Assembly: GCF_040702995.1 (NCBI RefSeq)
Contig: NZ_CP159992.1
Coordinates: forward strand, 5,722,501-5,786,500
DNA: 64,000 nt
Reading direction: 5' to 3'
From: Paenibacillus sp. AN1007
GTDB lineage: Bacteria; Bacillota; Bacilli; Paenibacillales; Paenibacillaceae
Part shown: positions 18,250 to 27,401 of the stretch, one piece after another
How positions within the stretch are numbered: the stretch's first letter is position 1
Layout of the letters: each line of letters starts with the position of its first letter
Made by a program: the position numbers and the translations under genes
Notes under the pieces: generated by a model
What the model was told of the DNA's origin: nothing
Seen by the model: the letters and a program-made list of their open reading frames with translations, nothing else
Database searches by the model: none

Positions 18250-18278
18250 AATGTACACAACGTTCACGACTCTGTCAA
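18250..18278 (-). promoter_or_regulatory. Sigma-A promoter for the nad operon
   Basis: TTGACA (18278-18273), 17-base spacer, TACATT (18255-18250) on the minus strand, about 100 bases before nadA. The remaining 18148-18249 leader has no coding frame. I did not recognise a NiaR/YrxA operator. Confidence 0.75.
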
Positions 18279-18382
18279 TAAATGAAAAAGGGCAGGATAT
18301 CCCCTCTTATCCCCCTTATACTATCCGGTTCGCCATCTAGCTCTCGATTATCCTTTCCTTCTCTAAATGAATAATTATTTGC

Positions 18383-18411
18383 AAAAAAAGAGAGCCACGA
18401 GGGCTCTCTTT
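18383..18411 (-). terminator. Intrinsic terminator after ftsH
   Basis: AAGAGAGCC, loop CTCGT, GGCTCTCTT and a run of T on the minus strand, 37 bases past the ftsH stop. Confidence 0.9.
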
Positions 18412-18448
18412 CATCATGCCGGCATCATCGCCGGCCATTCATTACATA

Positions 18449-20491
18449 TTATGATGTTGGCTTTGTGCCGCCATCATTCGGATCACTGCCGCCTTTATCC
18501 ATGTCCGGAGTTTCGTTAGGAATGTCTCCAACTGGTAGCTCAGATGTTTCATCTTTGCCTTGAATGCGGACACGAACGTCACCGATATTATCGATGATTG
18601 GCTCGCCGCCTTCAGTTGGGGTGCCTTCTCCTGAGTTATCGCCTTCCGGTTTTGGCGTCAGAGAACCTGTTTCGATCAATTGCTTGATCTGATCCATTTC
18701 GAGCGTTTCCACTTCAAGCAGTGTTTCAGCGATCAGATGCATCTCTCTCGTATGTTTTGTAAGGAGAGCTTTACACTTCTCATAGCAGTCGTTAATAAAA
18801 CGCTGCATCTCTTGGTCAATCTCATATGCGATGGAATCCGAGTAATTCTGTTCGTGACCGATATCCCGTCCGAGGAATACCTGTCCTTGTGAACTTCCGA
18901 ACTGCATTGGACCCAGTTTCTCACTCATACCGTATTCCATAACCATGCTGCGCACAATACCTGTCGCCTGCTGGAAGTCACTGTACGCACCGGTACCAAT
19001 CTCTCCGATGAACAGTTCTTCCGCTACGCGACCTCCAAGGAGTCCGGTTACTTTATCCAGCAGCTCCTGCTTGGTAACAAGCATGCGGTCTTCTTTTGGC
19101 AACATGATTACATATCCACCCGCACGTCCGCGCGGAATGATGGTCACTTTATGTACCATATCAGCATGTTCCAGGAAGTATCCTACAATGGTATGGCCTG
19201 CTTCGTGATAAGCGACAATACGTTTCTCGCGATCGCTGATGACACGGCTTTTCTTCTCCGTACCCACAATAACACGGTCAATTGCCTCATCGACTTCACG
19301 CATGGAAATATCTTTTCTGTTACGGCGTGCTGCAAGCAGTGCCGCTTCATTCAGTAAGTTCTCCAAGTCTGCGCCTGAGAACCCTGTTGTACGCTTCGCG
19401 ATAATGTCCAGTCTCACATCTTTTGTGAGTGGTTTATTGCGGGAGTGTACTTTCAGAACAGCTTCACGGCCCCTAACGTCTGGACGATCCACTGTGATTT
19501 GACGGTCAAAACGGCCTGGACGCAGCAGCGCAGGGTCAAGAATATCTGCACGGTTTGTCGCAGCAACGATGATAATACCTTCGTTCGCTCCAAAACCGTC
19601 CATTTCAACAAGCAGCTGGTTGAGGGTTTGTTCACGTTCATCATGACCGCCACCAAGACCAGCACCACGCTGACGTCCCACTGCATCAATCTCGTCAATA
19701 AAGATGATACATGGTGCGTTTTTCTTCGCATTTTCGAACAAGTCACGAACACGTGATGCACCGACACCGACAAACATTTCAACAAAGTCAGAACCGGAAA
19801 TGCTGAAGAATGGCACACCCGCTTCACCAGCTACGGCACGAGCGAGCAATGTTTTACCTGTACCTGGAGGACCTACAAGCAGTACGCCCTTCGGAATCCG
19901 TGCACCAACAGCTGCGAATTTCCGAGGGTCCTTGAGGAAGTCTACCACTTCAACAAGCTCCTGTTTCTCCTCGTCAGCACCTGCAACATCTTCAAATGTA
20001 ACTCGTTTCTTCTCTTCATTGTAGAGACGAGCACGGCTTTTACCAAAGTTCATTACTTTACCGCCGCCGCCTTGAGCCTGATTGAACAGGAAGAAGAACA
20101 GCAGGAACATAATGATCAGGGGAATAAAGGAGGTCAGCAGTGTTAACCAGATGCTGTCACCTTTCATTGGTTCCTGATGATATTCAAATTTGTTAGCTTC
20201 ACTTGCAGCTACAAGTTCGGTAATTGCCTCATCCGTAGGAGGAATATACGTTGAGAAATTTTCTGATTTGGCACCATCAGGTGCTTGTTTGTATCGGCCG
20301 GTCACGAGATATGTCTGACCGTTGAATTGAACAGTCACTTCGGCGATATTGTTGGCTTTAACCTCAGCGCGAAACTGATCATATCTAGGGTTTTCTATAA
20401 CATCGTTTCCATCTGTGATAAATCTAACTAAACCCACCACAACTAAAAAAAGAATCAAATAAAAAGCAGAATTCCGCATGAAGCGATTCAT
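18449..20491 (-). CDS. ftsH: ATP-dependent zinc metalloprotease FtsH
   Basis: Membrane-bound AAA protease that degrades misfolded membrane proteins and regulators, with roles in sporulation. The 680-residue protein has two membrane segments (about residues 9-24 and 113-137) flanking a periplasmic-type domain, Walker A GPPGTGKT (207-214), Walker B IIFIDEID (about 266), the second region of homology ATNRADILDPALLRPGRFDR (about 310) and the zinc motif HEAGH (about 428). The tail after residue 615 is acidic and Gly/Pro rich. ATG 20491 follows GAGAGGAGG. It follows hpt and has its own promoter. Confidence 0.98.
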   Translation of the reverse strand: MNRFMRNSAFYLILFLVVVGLVRFITDGNDVIENPRYDQFRAEVKANNIAEVTVQFNGQTYLVTGRYKQAPDGAKSENFSTYIPPTDEAITELVAASEANKFEYHQEPMKGDSIWLTLLTSFIPLIIMFLLFFFLFNQAQGGGGKVMNFGKSRARLYNEEKKRVTFEDVAGADEEKQELVEVVDFLKDPRKFAAVGARIPKGVLLVGPPGTGKTLLARAVAGEAGVPFFSISGSDFVEMFVGVGASRVRDLFENAKKNAPCIIFIDEIDAVGRQRGAGLGGGHDEREQTLNQLLVEMDGFGANEGIIIVAATNRADILDPALLRPGRFDRQITVDRPDVRGREAVLKVHSRNKPLTKDVRLDIIAKRTTGFSGADLENLLNEAALLAARRNRKDISMREVDEAIDRVIVGTEKKSRVISDREKRIVAYHEAGHTIVGYFLEHADMVHKVTIIPRGRAGGYVIMLPKEDRMLVTKQELLDKVTGLLGGRVAEELFIGEIGTGAYSDFQQATGIVRSMVMEYGMSEKLGPMQFGSSQGQVFLGRDIGHEQNYSDSIAYEIDQEMQRFINDCYEKCKALLTKHTREMHLIAETLLEVETLEMDQIKQLIETGSLTPKPEGDNSGEGTPTEGGEPIIDNIGDVRVRIQGKDETSELPVGDIPNETPDMDKGGSDPNDGGTKPTS

Positions 20492-20520
20492 CCCCTACCT
20501 CCTCTCGAGACACTTTAATT

Positions 20521-20550
20521 ATTTTAACATAGCCCGGCGTGGCTTCTCAA
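20521..20550 (-). promoter_or_regulatory. Sigma-A promoter for ftsH
   Basis: TTGAGA (20550-20545), 18-base spacer ending in TGT, then TAAAAT (20526-20521): an extended -10 promoter in the 100-base gap between hpt and ftsH. Confidence 0.68.
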
Positions 20551-20591
20551 TAGATGCCAAAAACAGCTCAAGGCATGGGCCTTGCATGAAA

Positions 20592-21131
20592 TCAGCTTGT
20601 GTAGATCTCGGGTTTCAGAATCCCGATGTATGGCAGGTTCCGGTAGTGTTCGGCATAATCCAAACCGTATCCAACGATGAATGCATCAGGAATGTCAAAG
20701 CCTGTATAATGGGCTTCCAATTCCACCTTACGGCCTGATGGCTTATCGAACAGAGTAACTACACGTACCGTTTCAGCTCCGCGGTTCTCCAAAAGCTCAA
20801 TCAAATAGCTGAGGGTAAGTCCACTGTCGATAATATCTTCGACAATCAGAACTTCACGTCCTTCAACAGATACATCCAAATCCTTAATGATTTTGACAAC
20901 ACCGGATGACTTGGTAGAAGCACCGTAACTGGATACGGCCATAAAATCCATCTCAACCGGTACCGTTATGTTTTTAACCAAATCAGCCATAAATATAAAC
21001 GCACCTTTGAGCACGCAAATGACCAAAGGATTCCGGTTAGCGTAATCGGCACTTAGTGCTGCGCCTAATTCCTTGACTTTACTCTGAATTTCTTCTTCAC
21101 TGATCAATACTTCCTGAATGTCGTTCTGCAA
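20592..21131 (-). CDS. hpt: Hypoxanthine phosphoribosyltransferase
   Basis: Purine salvage: converts hypoxanthine or guanine with PRPP to IMP or GMP. The 179-residue protein has the PRPP-binding loop VLIVEDIIDSGLTLSYL near residue 95, the substrate-side LVICVLKGAFIFMADL near 38, and a C-terminal VGYGLDYAEHYRNLPYIG typical of HprT. The start is TTG at 21131 with AGGAGG nine bases upstream. It lies between tilS and ftsH, the conserved Bacillus order; in B. subtilis HprT and TilS also co-activate ftsH transcription. Confidence 0.96.
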   Translation of the reverse strand: MQNDIQEVLISEEEIQSKVKELGAALSADYANRNPLVICVLKGAFIFMADLVKNITVPVEMDFMAVSSYGASTKSSGVVKIIKDLDVSVEGREVLIVEDIIDSGLTLSYLIELLENRGAETVRVVTLFDKPSGRKVELEAHYTGFDIPDAFIVGYGLDYAEHYRNLPYIGILKPEIYTS

Positions 21132-21183
21132 CTGTGCGAACCTCCTAAGTTATACTATGAAAGCCTTACCTGAACCATACCCA

Positions 21184-22623
21184 CTACCCCTGAATCGCTG
21201 AATCGCCTACAGTCATGTACAGGATTGCGGAAGTACTCTCCCTTACAGGAGCTGCATCGGACCGGCGAACACCCGGTAACCAGATCACATTGCCTGCTCC
21301 ATCACACACCACAGGAATGCGGGGTCTGACAGATGGGGGAATTTTCTCATCGATGAAAATATTTTTCACCTTTTTGCTTCCGTTTAATCCCATTACTTTC
21401 ATGGTATCTCCAGGTAACCGTGAACGTACAACCAGCGGCATCAAGAGTTGATCCGCATCAAACGCAGCTTGATCCGCCGATTCCGGTACATGATAGTTCT
21501 CGGGACTCATCGGCATCAACCGGATATACCGGTTAATTTCGGTGAGTGAAAGCTCATAAGTTCCGCTCCATTGTGCAAGACGATACTCGTAAGATTGATC
21601 CTGTACGCCTGTACGTATCCCAAACGAGATCAGATCATACTCCCGGGTACAAGTCAGTGTCTGTCCCATATCCAGACTCCAGGTCGTCACCTCGGCATCC
21701 ATGACCTTGCGCCGAATAGTTTCGATACGGGTAAAGTCGACAAAATCACTGTCCAAAGGCAGATAATTCAATATTAGTTTAATCAACCTTCGTTGTAAAG
21801 CGACATGTAACTTCAAGAAGGAAGGCACCTCAAAGGTCTGCCTTCCGCCGTTCACCTGCACTAGACACCTGTATGTGTCGTAAGTACTCTGCTCCAAGAA
21901 ATCGTCTTCTTCACCCACAATTTCGGCAAGTCGATTCAGTGACGGCGTGAGTTGTCCATTATATTGCCCCAAAAAAGGAAGCACATCCAAACGAATCGCG
22001 TTACGCCGATATTTGCGCTGTTCGTTGCTTTCATCAAGAAAGTACGTAAACCCCTGTGTATTACAAGCTTCTACAAGGTCCGTCTTGTTTATACGAAGGC
22101 ATGGGCGAATAAGTTCCACATTTTTTTCACGGCGTTTGAACTTCATGCCTGCAAGCCCCGAAAGCCCGCTGCCTCGCAGTAAATGAAGCATAACCGTCTC
22201 TGCCTGATCATCGGCATGATGTGCCAAGGCAATGCTTGCTGCACCATATTTCTCAGCCACCTCATGCAAAAAAGCGTATCGCCGATTACGTGCTGCCTCC
22301 TGTGGGCTCTGGCCTGTCTGTTTCATATAGGACGGTATGTCGACTTTGACCCATTCAAACGGAAGGCCGAGCTGGCCTGCCAAGGCCATCATCTGACGAG
22401 CCTCTTCATCCGATGCAGCGCGAAATCCATGATGCACATGGGCGCAGATCAATTCAAGCGGCATATGATGCCTGCTGATCTCGTGCATAATATGCAAAAA
22501 AGCTACCGAATCCGGCCCGCCTGACACAGCGATGACAATCCGGTCTCCGGGAACCCATAACTGATGCTCTTCCGCTGCATCCAGTACGTTATCCACCAGT
22601 GTATCCCAGCGTAAAGCTTCCAT
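21184..22623 (-). CDS. tilS: tRNA(Ile)-lysidine synthetase
   Basis: Essential modification of the CAU anticodon of a minor tRNA-Ile to lysidine, which changes codon and charging identity. The 479-residue protein has the PP-loop SGGPDS at residues 34-39, followed by HVHHGFRAASDEEA, the QSPQEAARNRRYAFL region and ALAHHADDQAETVMLHLLRG, all conserved in TilS. The C-terminal half holds the substrate-binding domains (VRSRLPGDTMKVMGLNGSKK). ATG 22623 has GAGGA upstream. It starts the tilS-hpt-ftsH cluster. Confidence 0.96.
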   Translation of the reverse strand: MEALRWDTLVDNVLDAAEEHQLWVPGDRIVIAVSGGPDSVAFLHIMHEISRHHMPLELICAHVHHGFRAASDEEARQMMALAGQLGLPFEWVKVDIPSYMKQTGQSPQEAARNRRYAFLHEVAEKYGAASIALAHHADDQAETVMLHLLRGSGLSGLAGMKFKRREKNVELIRPCLRINKTDLVEACNTQGFTYFLDESNEQRKYRRNAIRLDVLPFLGQYNGQLTPSLNRLAEIVGEEDDFLEQSTYDTYRCLVQVNGGRQTFEVPSFLKLHVALQRRLIKLILNYLPLDSDFVDFTRIETIRRKVMDAEVTTWSLDMGQTLTCTREYDLISFGIRTGVQDQSYEYRLAQWSGTYELSLTEINRYIRLMPMSPENYHVPESADQAAFDADQLLMPLVVRSRLPGDTMKVMGLNGSKKVKNIFIDEKIPPSVRPRIPVVCDGAGNVIWLPGVRRSDAAPVRESTSAILYMTVGDSAIQG

Positions 22624-22666
22624 ACCTGTTCCTCATTCCTAGCATTATGTATATGCACGCTCACGA

Positions 22667-23614
22667 TCAAAAACGCAGTGCATAGATGACAACCCCAATA
22701 AGTAAAATAACCGACAAAGCAAATGCATTTTTAAGCCATCGCGGTGTGCGTCTTCGAGAACGGCGGCGCATCGGTACGGGCCGTGCCATCAATTCCTTCC
22801 ACGCTTTTGCCGCAGCATCTGCATCCTTAAACTGACTTTGGAGAGCTCTGGTGATCCAGTGACGAAAAGGTTCCATTCTCTCACTACGTTCAGCCAGCCG
22901 CACAAGCTGACTAACATTCCGCAGCTGGGGCAATCCATCAGCAGCCAGAGACTTCAGAGCATCACCTTCCAGAATATGAATCAGCAGCAGTGCAAAGGCA
23001 AACACATCATATGAAGCATCTGCGGTTCGACTTCCTGCATTCCAGTACCCGCGATCATACCATTCCGTAAACTGTTTAACACTGCGCCCAATAGATGTTA
23101 CCCCGCCATAATCAATCAGCTCAACATGCCCGTAATCTGATACCAGTACATTCTGAGGTTTGAGGTCTCCAAACACCCAGCCTGCCTGATGTAATTGGGC
23201 AAGTTTCTGCAGCAGTCTTAGTCCGACCAGCAATGTCCAGTCTGTTCCCTGGCGTCGAATAAAGTGATGAAGTGCCTCACCTTGAACATAACGCATCACA
23301 TAAAAAGGAATGTCTCGGCCTCGAACGGCATAATCATCCACATCTTTAAGATAAGAAGGTATGCCGCTCTGCCGAAGGGCTTCATGATTACGCTGTAACT
23401 GAAACGATTTGAGCACATTGATCTCAGACTGCAGATCGATGGGGTCAAACCCCATTTTGAGCGCATATTGTTTGCCATTCTCTCCACGCTGGACAAGAAA
23501 AACAACCCCATTAGCGCCTCTGCCCAGCAGCTTTCGAATCGTATATCGGCTTCGATTCCATTTCCCTGTAATCACAGTTCCTGGTGGGAAAGAGGCATCA
23601 GACAACGTTGTCAC
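22667..23614 (-). CDS. yabT: Hanks-type protein kinase with C-terminal membrane anchor (YabT-like)
   Basis: Predicted Ser/Thr kinase. Of 315 residues, the kinase fold spans about 10-260: Gly-rich loop LGRGANGVVFLVQ, ATP lysine in YALKMGF, catalytic segment FGDLKPQNVLV, and the DFG position as DYGG. A basic stretch MRRRSRRRTPRW precedes one C-terminal membrane helix (NAFALSVILLIGVVIYALRF), so the kinase domain should be cytoplasmic. The usual HRD reads FGD, a variant probably typical of this subfamily. The GTG at 23614 with AAGGGA six bases upstream is preferred; it overlaps yabS by 17 bases. B. subtilis YabT acts early in sporulation and is DNA-activated; I infer a similar role. Confidence 0.88.
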   Translation of the reverse strand: MTTLSDASFPPGTVITGKWNRSRYTIRKLLGRGANGVVFLVQRGENGKQYALKMGFDPIDLQSEINVLKSFQLQRNHEALRQSGIPSYLKDVDDYAVRGRDIPFYVMRYVQGEALHHFIRRQGTDWTLLVGLRLLQKLAQLHQAGWVFGDLKPQNVLVSDYGHVELIDYGGVTSIGRSVKQFTEWYDRGYWNAGSRTADASYDVFAFALLLIHILEGDALKSLAADGLPQLRNVSQLVRLAERSERMEPFRHWITRALQSQFKDADAAAKAWKELMARPVPMRRRSRRRTPRWLKNAFALSVILLIGVVIYALRF

Positions 23615-24350
23615 CGAGCATCCCTTCTCTTTCAATGCGATAGTTCCCTTCTATTTCCTGCTGTTCCTCCAGTGTACCATAACGGTAAAAATCAATCACC
23701 TTCTGAATTGCAGGACCTGTCGGCGTTGCCCCCTTCGTCTGCAGCCGTCCAAATAAGGAACGAACACGTCCCGGATCATCGGTCCAGTCGATGTCCATTA
23801 CCGCATCCTCTCCGCTGTGGCGGCCTGGAAAATGAAATACAGATAAGCGGCTCTTGCCTACTCTTGCCTGCAGACTTAACATCAGATCCCGTATGCCTTC
23901 TTCTACAGCTGCCAGTTTTGGTTTCATACTTGCACTGACGTCAATGAGCAGCGTGACCTGCAGGGCAGCCGTTTCCGTCATGTTATCCATAACTTCCACG
24001 ACCTGTGATCGCTGTGAAGGCTCCAGATCGATTACAGTTTTTGGTCCCTTCTCCCCCAAAATTTGTGTTAACTCTCTATTAACCGCCTGCTGAATCGTCT
24101 GAACCACTGTTTTTCTTGTCATCATCTGCATCGTATGGGCAAGCTGTCTTGTGCCTACAATTTGGCTGATTCCCCCTCCGGCTCTGGCAATATCCTCAAT
24201 CTCCCTGCTGCCCAGCTCCCCAATCGTTCCATAATCGATGACACCCACTACATTGACTGTAATGCCCTCTTCCCTCGCCTCAGCCGCTGCCAGTACCGGA
24301 CTTACTCCCACATTGGAACAACCGTCGGTAATCAACAAAATTTGCTTCAT
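23598..24350 (-). CDS. yabS: VWA-domain protein (YabS-like)
   Basis: A 250-residue cytoplasmic protein with a von Willebrand factor A-like fold. The N-terminus ILLITDGCSNVG looks like the DG strand of a VWA domain, and a full metal-site motif DVSASMKPK appears near residue 140 (D-x-S-x-S), followed by GATPTGPAI, which supplies the further MIDAS threonine. This suggests two VWA-like halves. It lies between spoIIE and the kinase gene, as in B. subtilis, and is translationally coupled to the kinase by overlap. Biochemical function is not known; a link to kinase signalling in sporulation is inference. Confidence 0.85.
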   Translation of the reverse strand: MKQILLITDGCSNVGVSPVLAAAEAREEGITVNVVGVIDYGTIGELGSREIEDIARAGGGISQIVGTRQLAHTMQMMTRKTVVQTIQQAVNRELTQILGEKGPKTVIDLEPSQRSQVVEVMDNMTETAALQVTLLIDVSASMKPKLAAVEEGIRDLMLSLQARVGKSRLSVFHFPGRHSGEDAVMDIDWTDDPGRVRSLFGRLQTKGATPTGPAIQKVIDFYRYGTLEEQQEIEGNYRIEREGMLGDNVV

Positions 24351-24457
24351 CCGATATCCCTCCGTTATTCGTACTCTCCAACTCTATGACTAGCATTGCC
24401 AGATTGAAGAGAGTTCAAACGGATTTCGAGGAAGGATTTGGTCAATGCTGCCCCGCC

Positions 24458-26911
24458 CTAACTTACAGTACGAGGACGTTCCATACGGCTAATGCCAGGC
24501 ATATGCAGGGTTGCCCATTCCGGGCGATAGTGTTCAACTTTGCCAACCACGACAGTCATGTCATCCAGAATCTCGTGCTGCTGGTACCGGATCACACTTT
24601 CGAGTAGGCAGTCAGCCAGTTCCTGCGGATCCTTCGTGTCAATCTCCTGAATGAGTCGTTTCATCCACAACTCTTTATTTACCGCATATCCTGGAGCATC
24701 ATAGATGCCGTCTGTCATCATAATCAAAATATCACCTGGCTGCAGCTGCAGTGTCACCAGATCCACCTCAATATCTTTAATGATGCCGATCGGCAGATTG
24801 CTCGCCGAAACCTGGATAACCTCCTGTCCGCGTTTAATAAAGCTCGGGGTTGAACCAATTTTCATAAAGGTTGTCTCTGCCGTATATTCATCAATCAGTG
24901 CCATATCTACTGTGGCATACATCTCCTCTGGAGAACGCAGCATCAGTACTGAATTGACTGATTTAATTGCCAGTTTCTCATCCATACCTGATTGAAGCAG
25001 CTGCTCCAGAATGTTGAGTGCAGCGCTGCTTTCCATGCGAGCACGCTCACCGTTCCCCATTCCATCGCTAAGTGCGACCGCAAATGTACCATTCCCCAGT
25101 TCCACGGTGCTGAAGCTGTCGCCTGACATCACATCTCCTCCCTTGGCAGCAGCAGCTACACCTGTAGTGACTTCAAACGTCTTTGCCGATCCAAACGTCA
25201 CTGTTGCCAGCCCCTGGCGAGGGTCAGTCATCGTCTCATGCAGTACAGCAATATGCTCATCAAGCACATTAGAGATCAGCGGAGCGATCATTTTACGGCA
25301 TTCATCAAACCCTCTGGTGTATGCATGTACGATTTCAATCTCTACATTACCCGCTTCCAGATTGATAATTTCAATGGAATGAATGGATAGGCCAAGTGAC
25401 TCCAGTGCATCCCGAATCTGTTCCTCCTGCTGTACCATCTCCTCACTTTCACGTTGAATTTCTTTGGCCAGATCCTCCATCACCTGAGATACTCCTGACA
25501 GCTGTTCCGCAACGAGCTGCCGGCTGTCAATAATCTGGCGTTTCCACTGCATATTATGCTGATGCAGCCCATATTGAGCACGCATGACCTCAAGTACCTC
25601 TTCCGGCTTGGCACATACTCTGTTCCATTCCACCGGAATCTCTTTGCCGGTTATCTCCGGGTTCGCCTCAATTGAACTCATAACATCGGTCATGTAGCTG
25701 TAAGTCTGAATAAACTTTGCATCCCAGCACTGCGCTCGTTTGAAACAGCCTGCACAGGTACCCTCAGCAACCGCATTCATGAAATGGTCCATTCCGCCCT
25801 CTTTATGCACCGGCTCCCCCGTACCGGACATCTGGTCAAAGCTGCGTGATAACTGACGGAAAACCTGTGAGAAACGTGTAACTCGTTCTGCTGTAATATC
25901 ACGAATGCGTTTCGCATATTCATGCTGGGATTTGGTATGATCCTGTGTACCAGGAACATATTTGGAGATCGCGGCAAGCATGCTCTTAGGTGTTAACATA
26001 AACAGCACAATGGCTGCACATGTTTCCCACAGGGAGTTCATCACGTCACCCGGGCCGCCCAGGTAAATGGAAAGAATAGACGAGCCCAGCAGCATCCCGA
26101 GTGCGACTGCCAAACGTTTTCCTTCACGAAGCATGCCTGCCAGCATCCCGGCAAAAGCAAGCAGACTCATCTGATATACTGCCGACATATCAGCCAGACT
26201 CAGAATTAACCCTGTAATCACACCAACCGATGCACCCAAAGGAGCCCCACCTACCAGAGCAAAAATCAGAATAAGGTATCGGGATAACATATGTTCCACG
26301 GATAACGACTGAATGGTCCATCCTACCGCACCGGTCATCACGGATGCCAGCAGAATGATTAGGCATAGGATCTCCTCGTTCTTTAGGTTGAACTTTTTTT
26401 TGCGGTACGTAAAAATCGGAATGGCCTGAATGAATACCAGGGTCAGCACAAAGCTCAGCACCGAATCCATCGTCAGCATCAGTATGGCGTACCAGCTGAA
26501 CGAAGGACCAATAACAACGGCGAACAGCTTTACCATAAAAGTTGTCGTAAACACCATCATTGGTGCATAAGATAATTCAGCGCGATCATAAGACTCCAGC
26601 CCTCGGAACAGAAGATAGAAGATAGCGATCTCGGAGGCTACAATTAGTGAGACTGGAAACGGAGCAAAGAGACTTCCTGCGAGCAGTGCGGCACCAACCG
26701 GAATAATGTAATCCCTGCGCATAAAGGCGATGACGGCGAAGTATGCAATGGCAAAAGGAGATAATTCATTCAGAATCATCGCCTTACCCAGTAAAAAGCC
26801 CATAAAGGTAAGCAGCAGTACCCATTTGCGCGAAGCTACCGCCTGGACAGCCTTGCGGGAACCCAGCCATTGTTTCAGACGTCCTGACAGCTCCTCCCGA
26901 GCTCGCAGCAC
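24458..26911 (-). CDS. spoIIE: Stage II sporulation protein E (SpoIIE), N-terminus possibly frameshifted
   Basis: PP2C-type phosphatase that dephosphorylates SpoIIAA to activate sigma-F in the forespore and takes part in the polar septum. The 817 residues in this frame give about ten membrane helices (to about residue 310), a central FtsZ-interacting region, and a C-terminal PP2C domain (SDGMGNGERARMESSAALNI, MMTDGIYDAPGYA). The only start in frame is a GTG at 26911 that lies inside its own AAAGGAGGTG and so has poor ribosome-site support. A plausible N-terminus with a ribosome site begins at ATG 26966 in another frame; see findings. The promoter is Spo0A-like. Confidence 0.93.
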   Translation of the reverse strand: MLRAREELSGRLKQWLGSRKAVQAVASRKWVLLLTFMGFLLGKAMILNELSPFAIAYFAVIAFMRRDYIIPVGAALLAGSLFAPFPVSLIVASEIAIFYLLFRGLESYDRAELSYAPMMVFTTTFMVKLFAVVIGPSFSWYAILMLTMDSVLSFVLTLVFIQAIPIFTYRKKKFNLKNEEILCLIILLASVMTGAVGWTIQSLSVEHMLSRYLILIFALVGGAPLGASVGVITGLILSLADMSAVYQMSLLAFAGMLAGMLREGKRLAVALGMLLGSSILSIYLGGPGDVMNSLWETCAAIVLFMLTPKSMLAAISKYVPGTQDHTKSQHEYAKRIRDITAERVTRFSQVFRQLSRSFDQMSGTGEPVHKEGGMDHFMNAVAEGTCAGCFKRAQCWDAKFIQTYSYMTDVMSSIEANPEITGKEIPVEWNRVCAKPEEVLEVMRAQYGLHQHNMQWKRQIIDSRQLVAEQLSGVSQVMEDLAKEIQRESEEMVQQEEQIRDALESLGLSIHSIEIINLEAGNVEIEIVHAYTRGFDECRKMIAPLISNVLDEHIAVLHETMTDPRQGLATVTFGSAKTFEVTTGVAAAAKGGDVMSGDSFSTVELGNGTFAVALSDGMGNGERARMESSAALNILEQLLQSGMDEKLAIKSVNSVLMLRSPEEMYATVDMALIDEYTAETTFMKIGSTPSFIKRGQEVIQVSASNLPIGIIKDIEVDLVTLQLQPGDILIMMTDGIYDAPGYAVNKELWMKRLIQEIDTKDPQELADCLLESVIRYQQHEILDDMTVVVGKVEHYRPEWATLHMPGISRMERPRTVS

Positions 26912-27021
26912 CTCCTTTACCTGCTTTCATCCCCGGAAATTGAATGACATTCCACTTCTCCATCATGCTCAAGGCACCCCATTCGATTATTTGATTTCGT
27001 GTTTCGTTCTCGATGGTTCTG

Positions 27022-27055
27022 ATTATAGATAGAAGAGAAGACGTAGTTTGTCAGA
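27022..27055 (-). promoter_or_regulatory. Spo0A-activated sigma-A promoter for spoIIE
   Basis: On the minus strand CTGACA (27054-27049), a 21-base spacer, TATAAT (27027-27022). A 21-22 bp spacing is the known hallmark of Spo0A-dependent spoIIE and spoIIG promoters. A 0A-like box TTTGTCAGA (27047-27055, plus strand) overlaps the -35, and another, TTTGTCGTA (27089-27081, minus), lies about 25 bp further upstream. Confidence 0.8.
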
Positions 27056-27401
27056 ATAGCTGGACGAGCTGCAAAAATTTTACGACAAAAGAAACAACCA
27101 CGGCGCGGCGGTGTAAAACCCTCGGCCTTATTACGGTTTCCCTCTTTTTAAAAATAGACGGGGAGTAGAGGATATGTCTGATTTTGAACGAGGAGCCAGA
27201 CCATATCGTCACAATCTGAGCAGGATAACTGGGGAATGCCACGGAAACCTGTCGGTAAAAAATGGAAGACGACAAATGTTCTTATTATTCCGTTTGGCGG
27301 CATATATTGCGAAGAGATTATGTCGTGATGTACCTAAAAATCCACACCTCTCTGATGTTTCGTCGAATGTGAAAGTGATATAAATACTCAAAAGAATGCA
27401 C
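27056..27401. other. Upstream region of spoIIE, no gene
   Basis: About 350 bases between the spoIIE promoter and the yabR terminator. It holds further Spo0A-box-like sequences: TTTGTCGTC on the minus strand at 27276-27268 and TTCGTCGAA on the plus strand at 27359-27367. No tRNA is present, although B. subtilis has tRNA-Met and tRNA-Glu genes near this place. Open frames here lack ribosome sites. Confidence 0.5.

Noticed and set aside
26784..26972. Separate small gene MMEKWNVIQFPG...
   Set aside because: As an independent gene it would overlap spoIIE out of frame for most of its length; only its first 17 codons make sense, as the likely SpoIIE N-terminus.
27174..27383. 69-codon plus-strand open frame upstream of spoIIE
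   Set aside because: It starts after a possible GGGGAG, but overlaps the 0A-box region and the yabR terminator side and looks non-conserved in composition.
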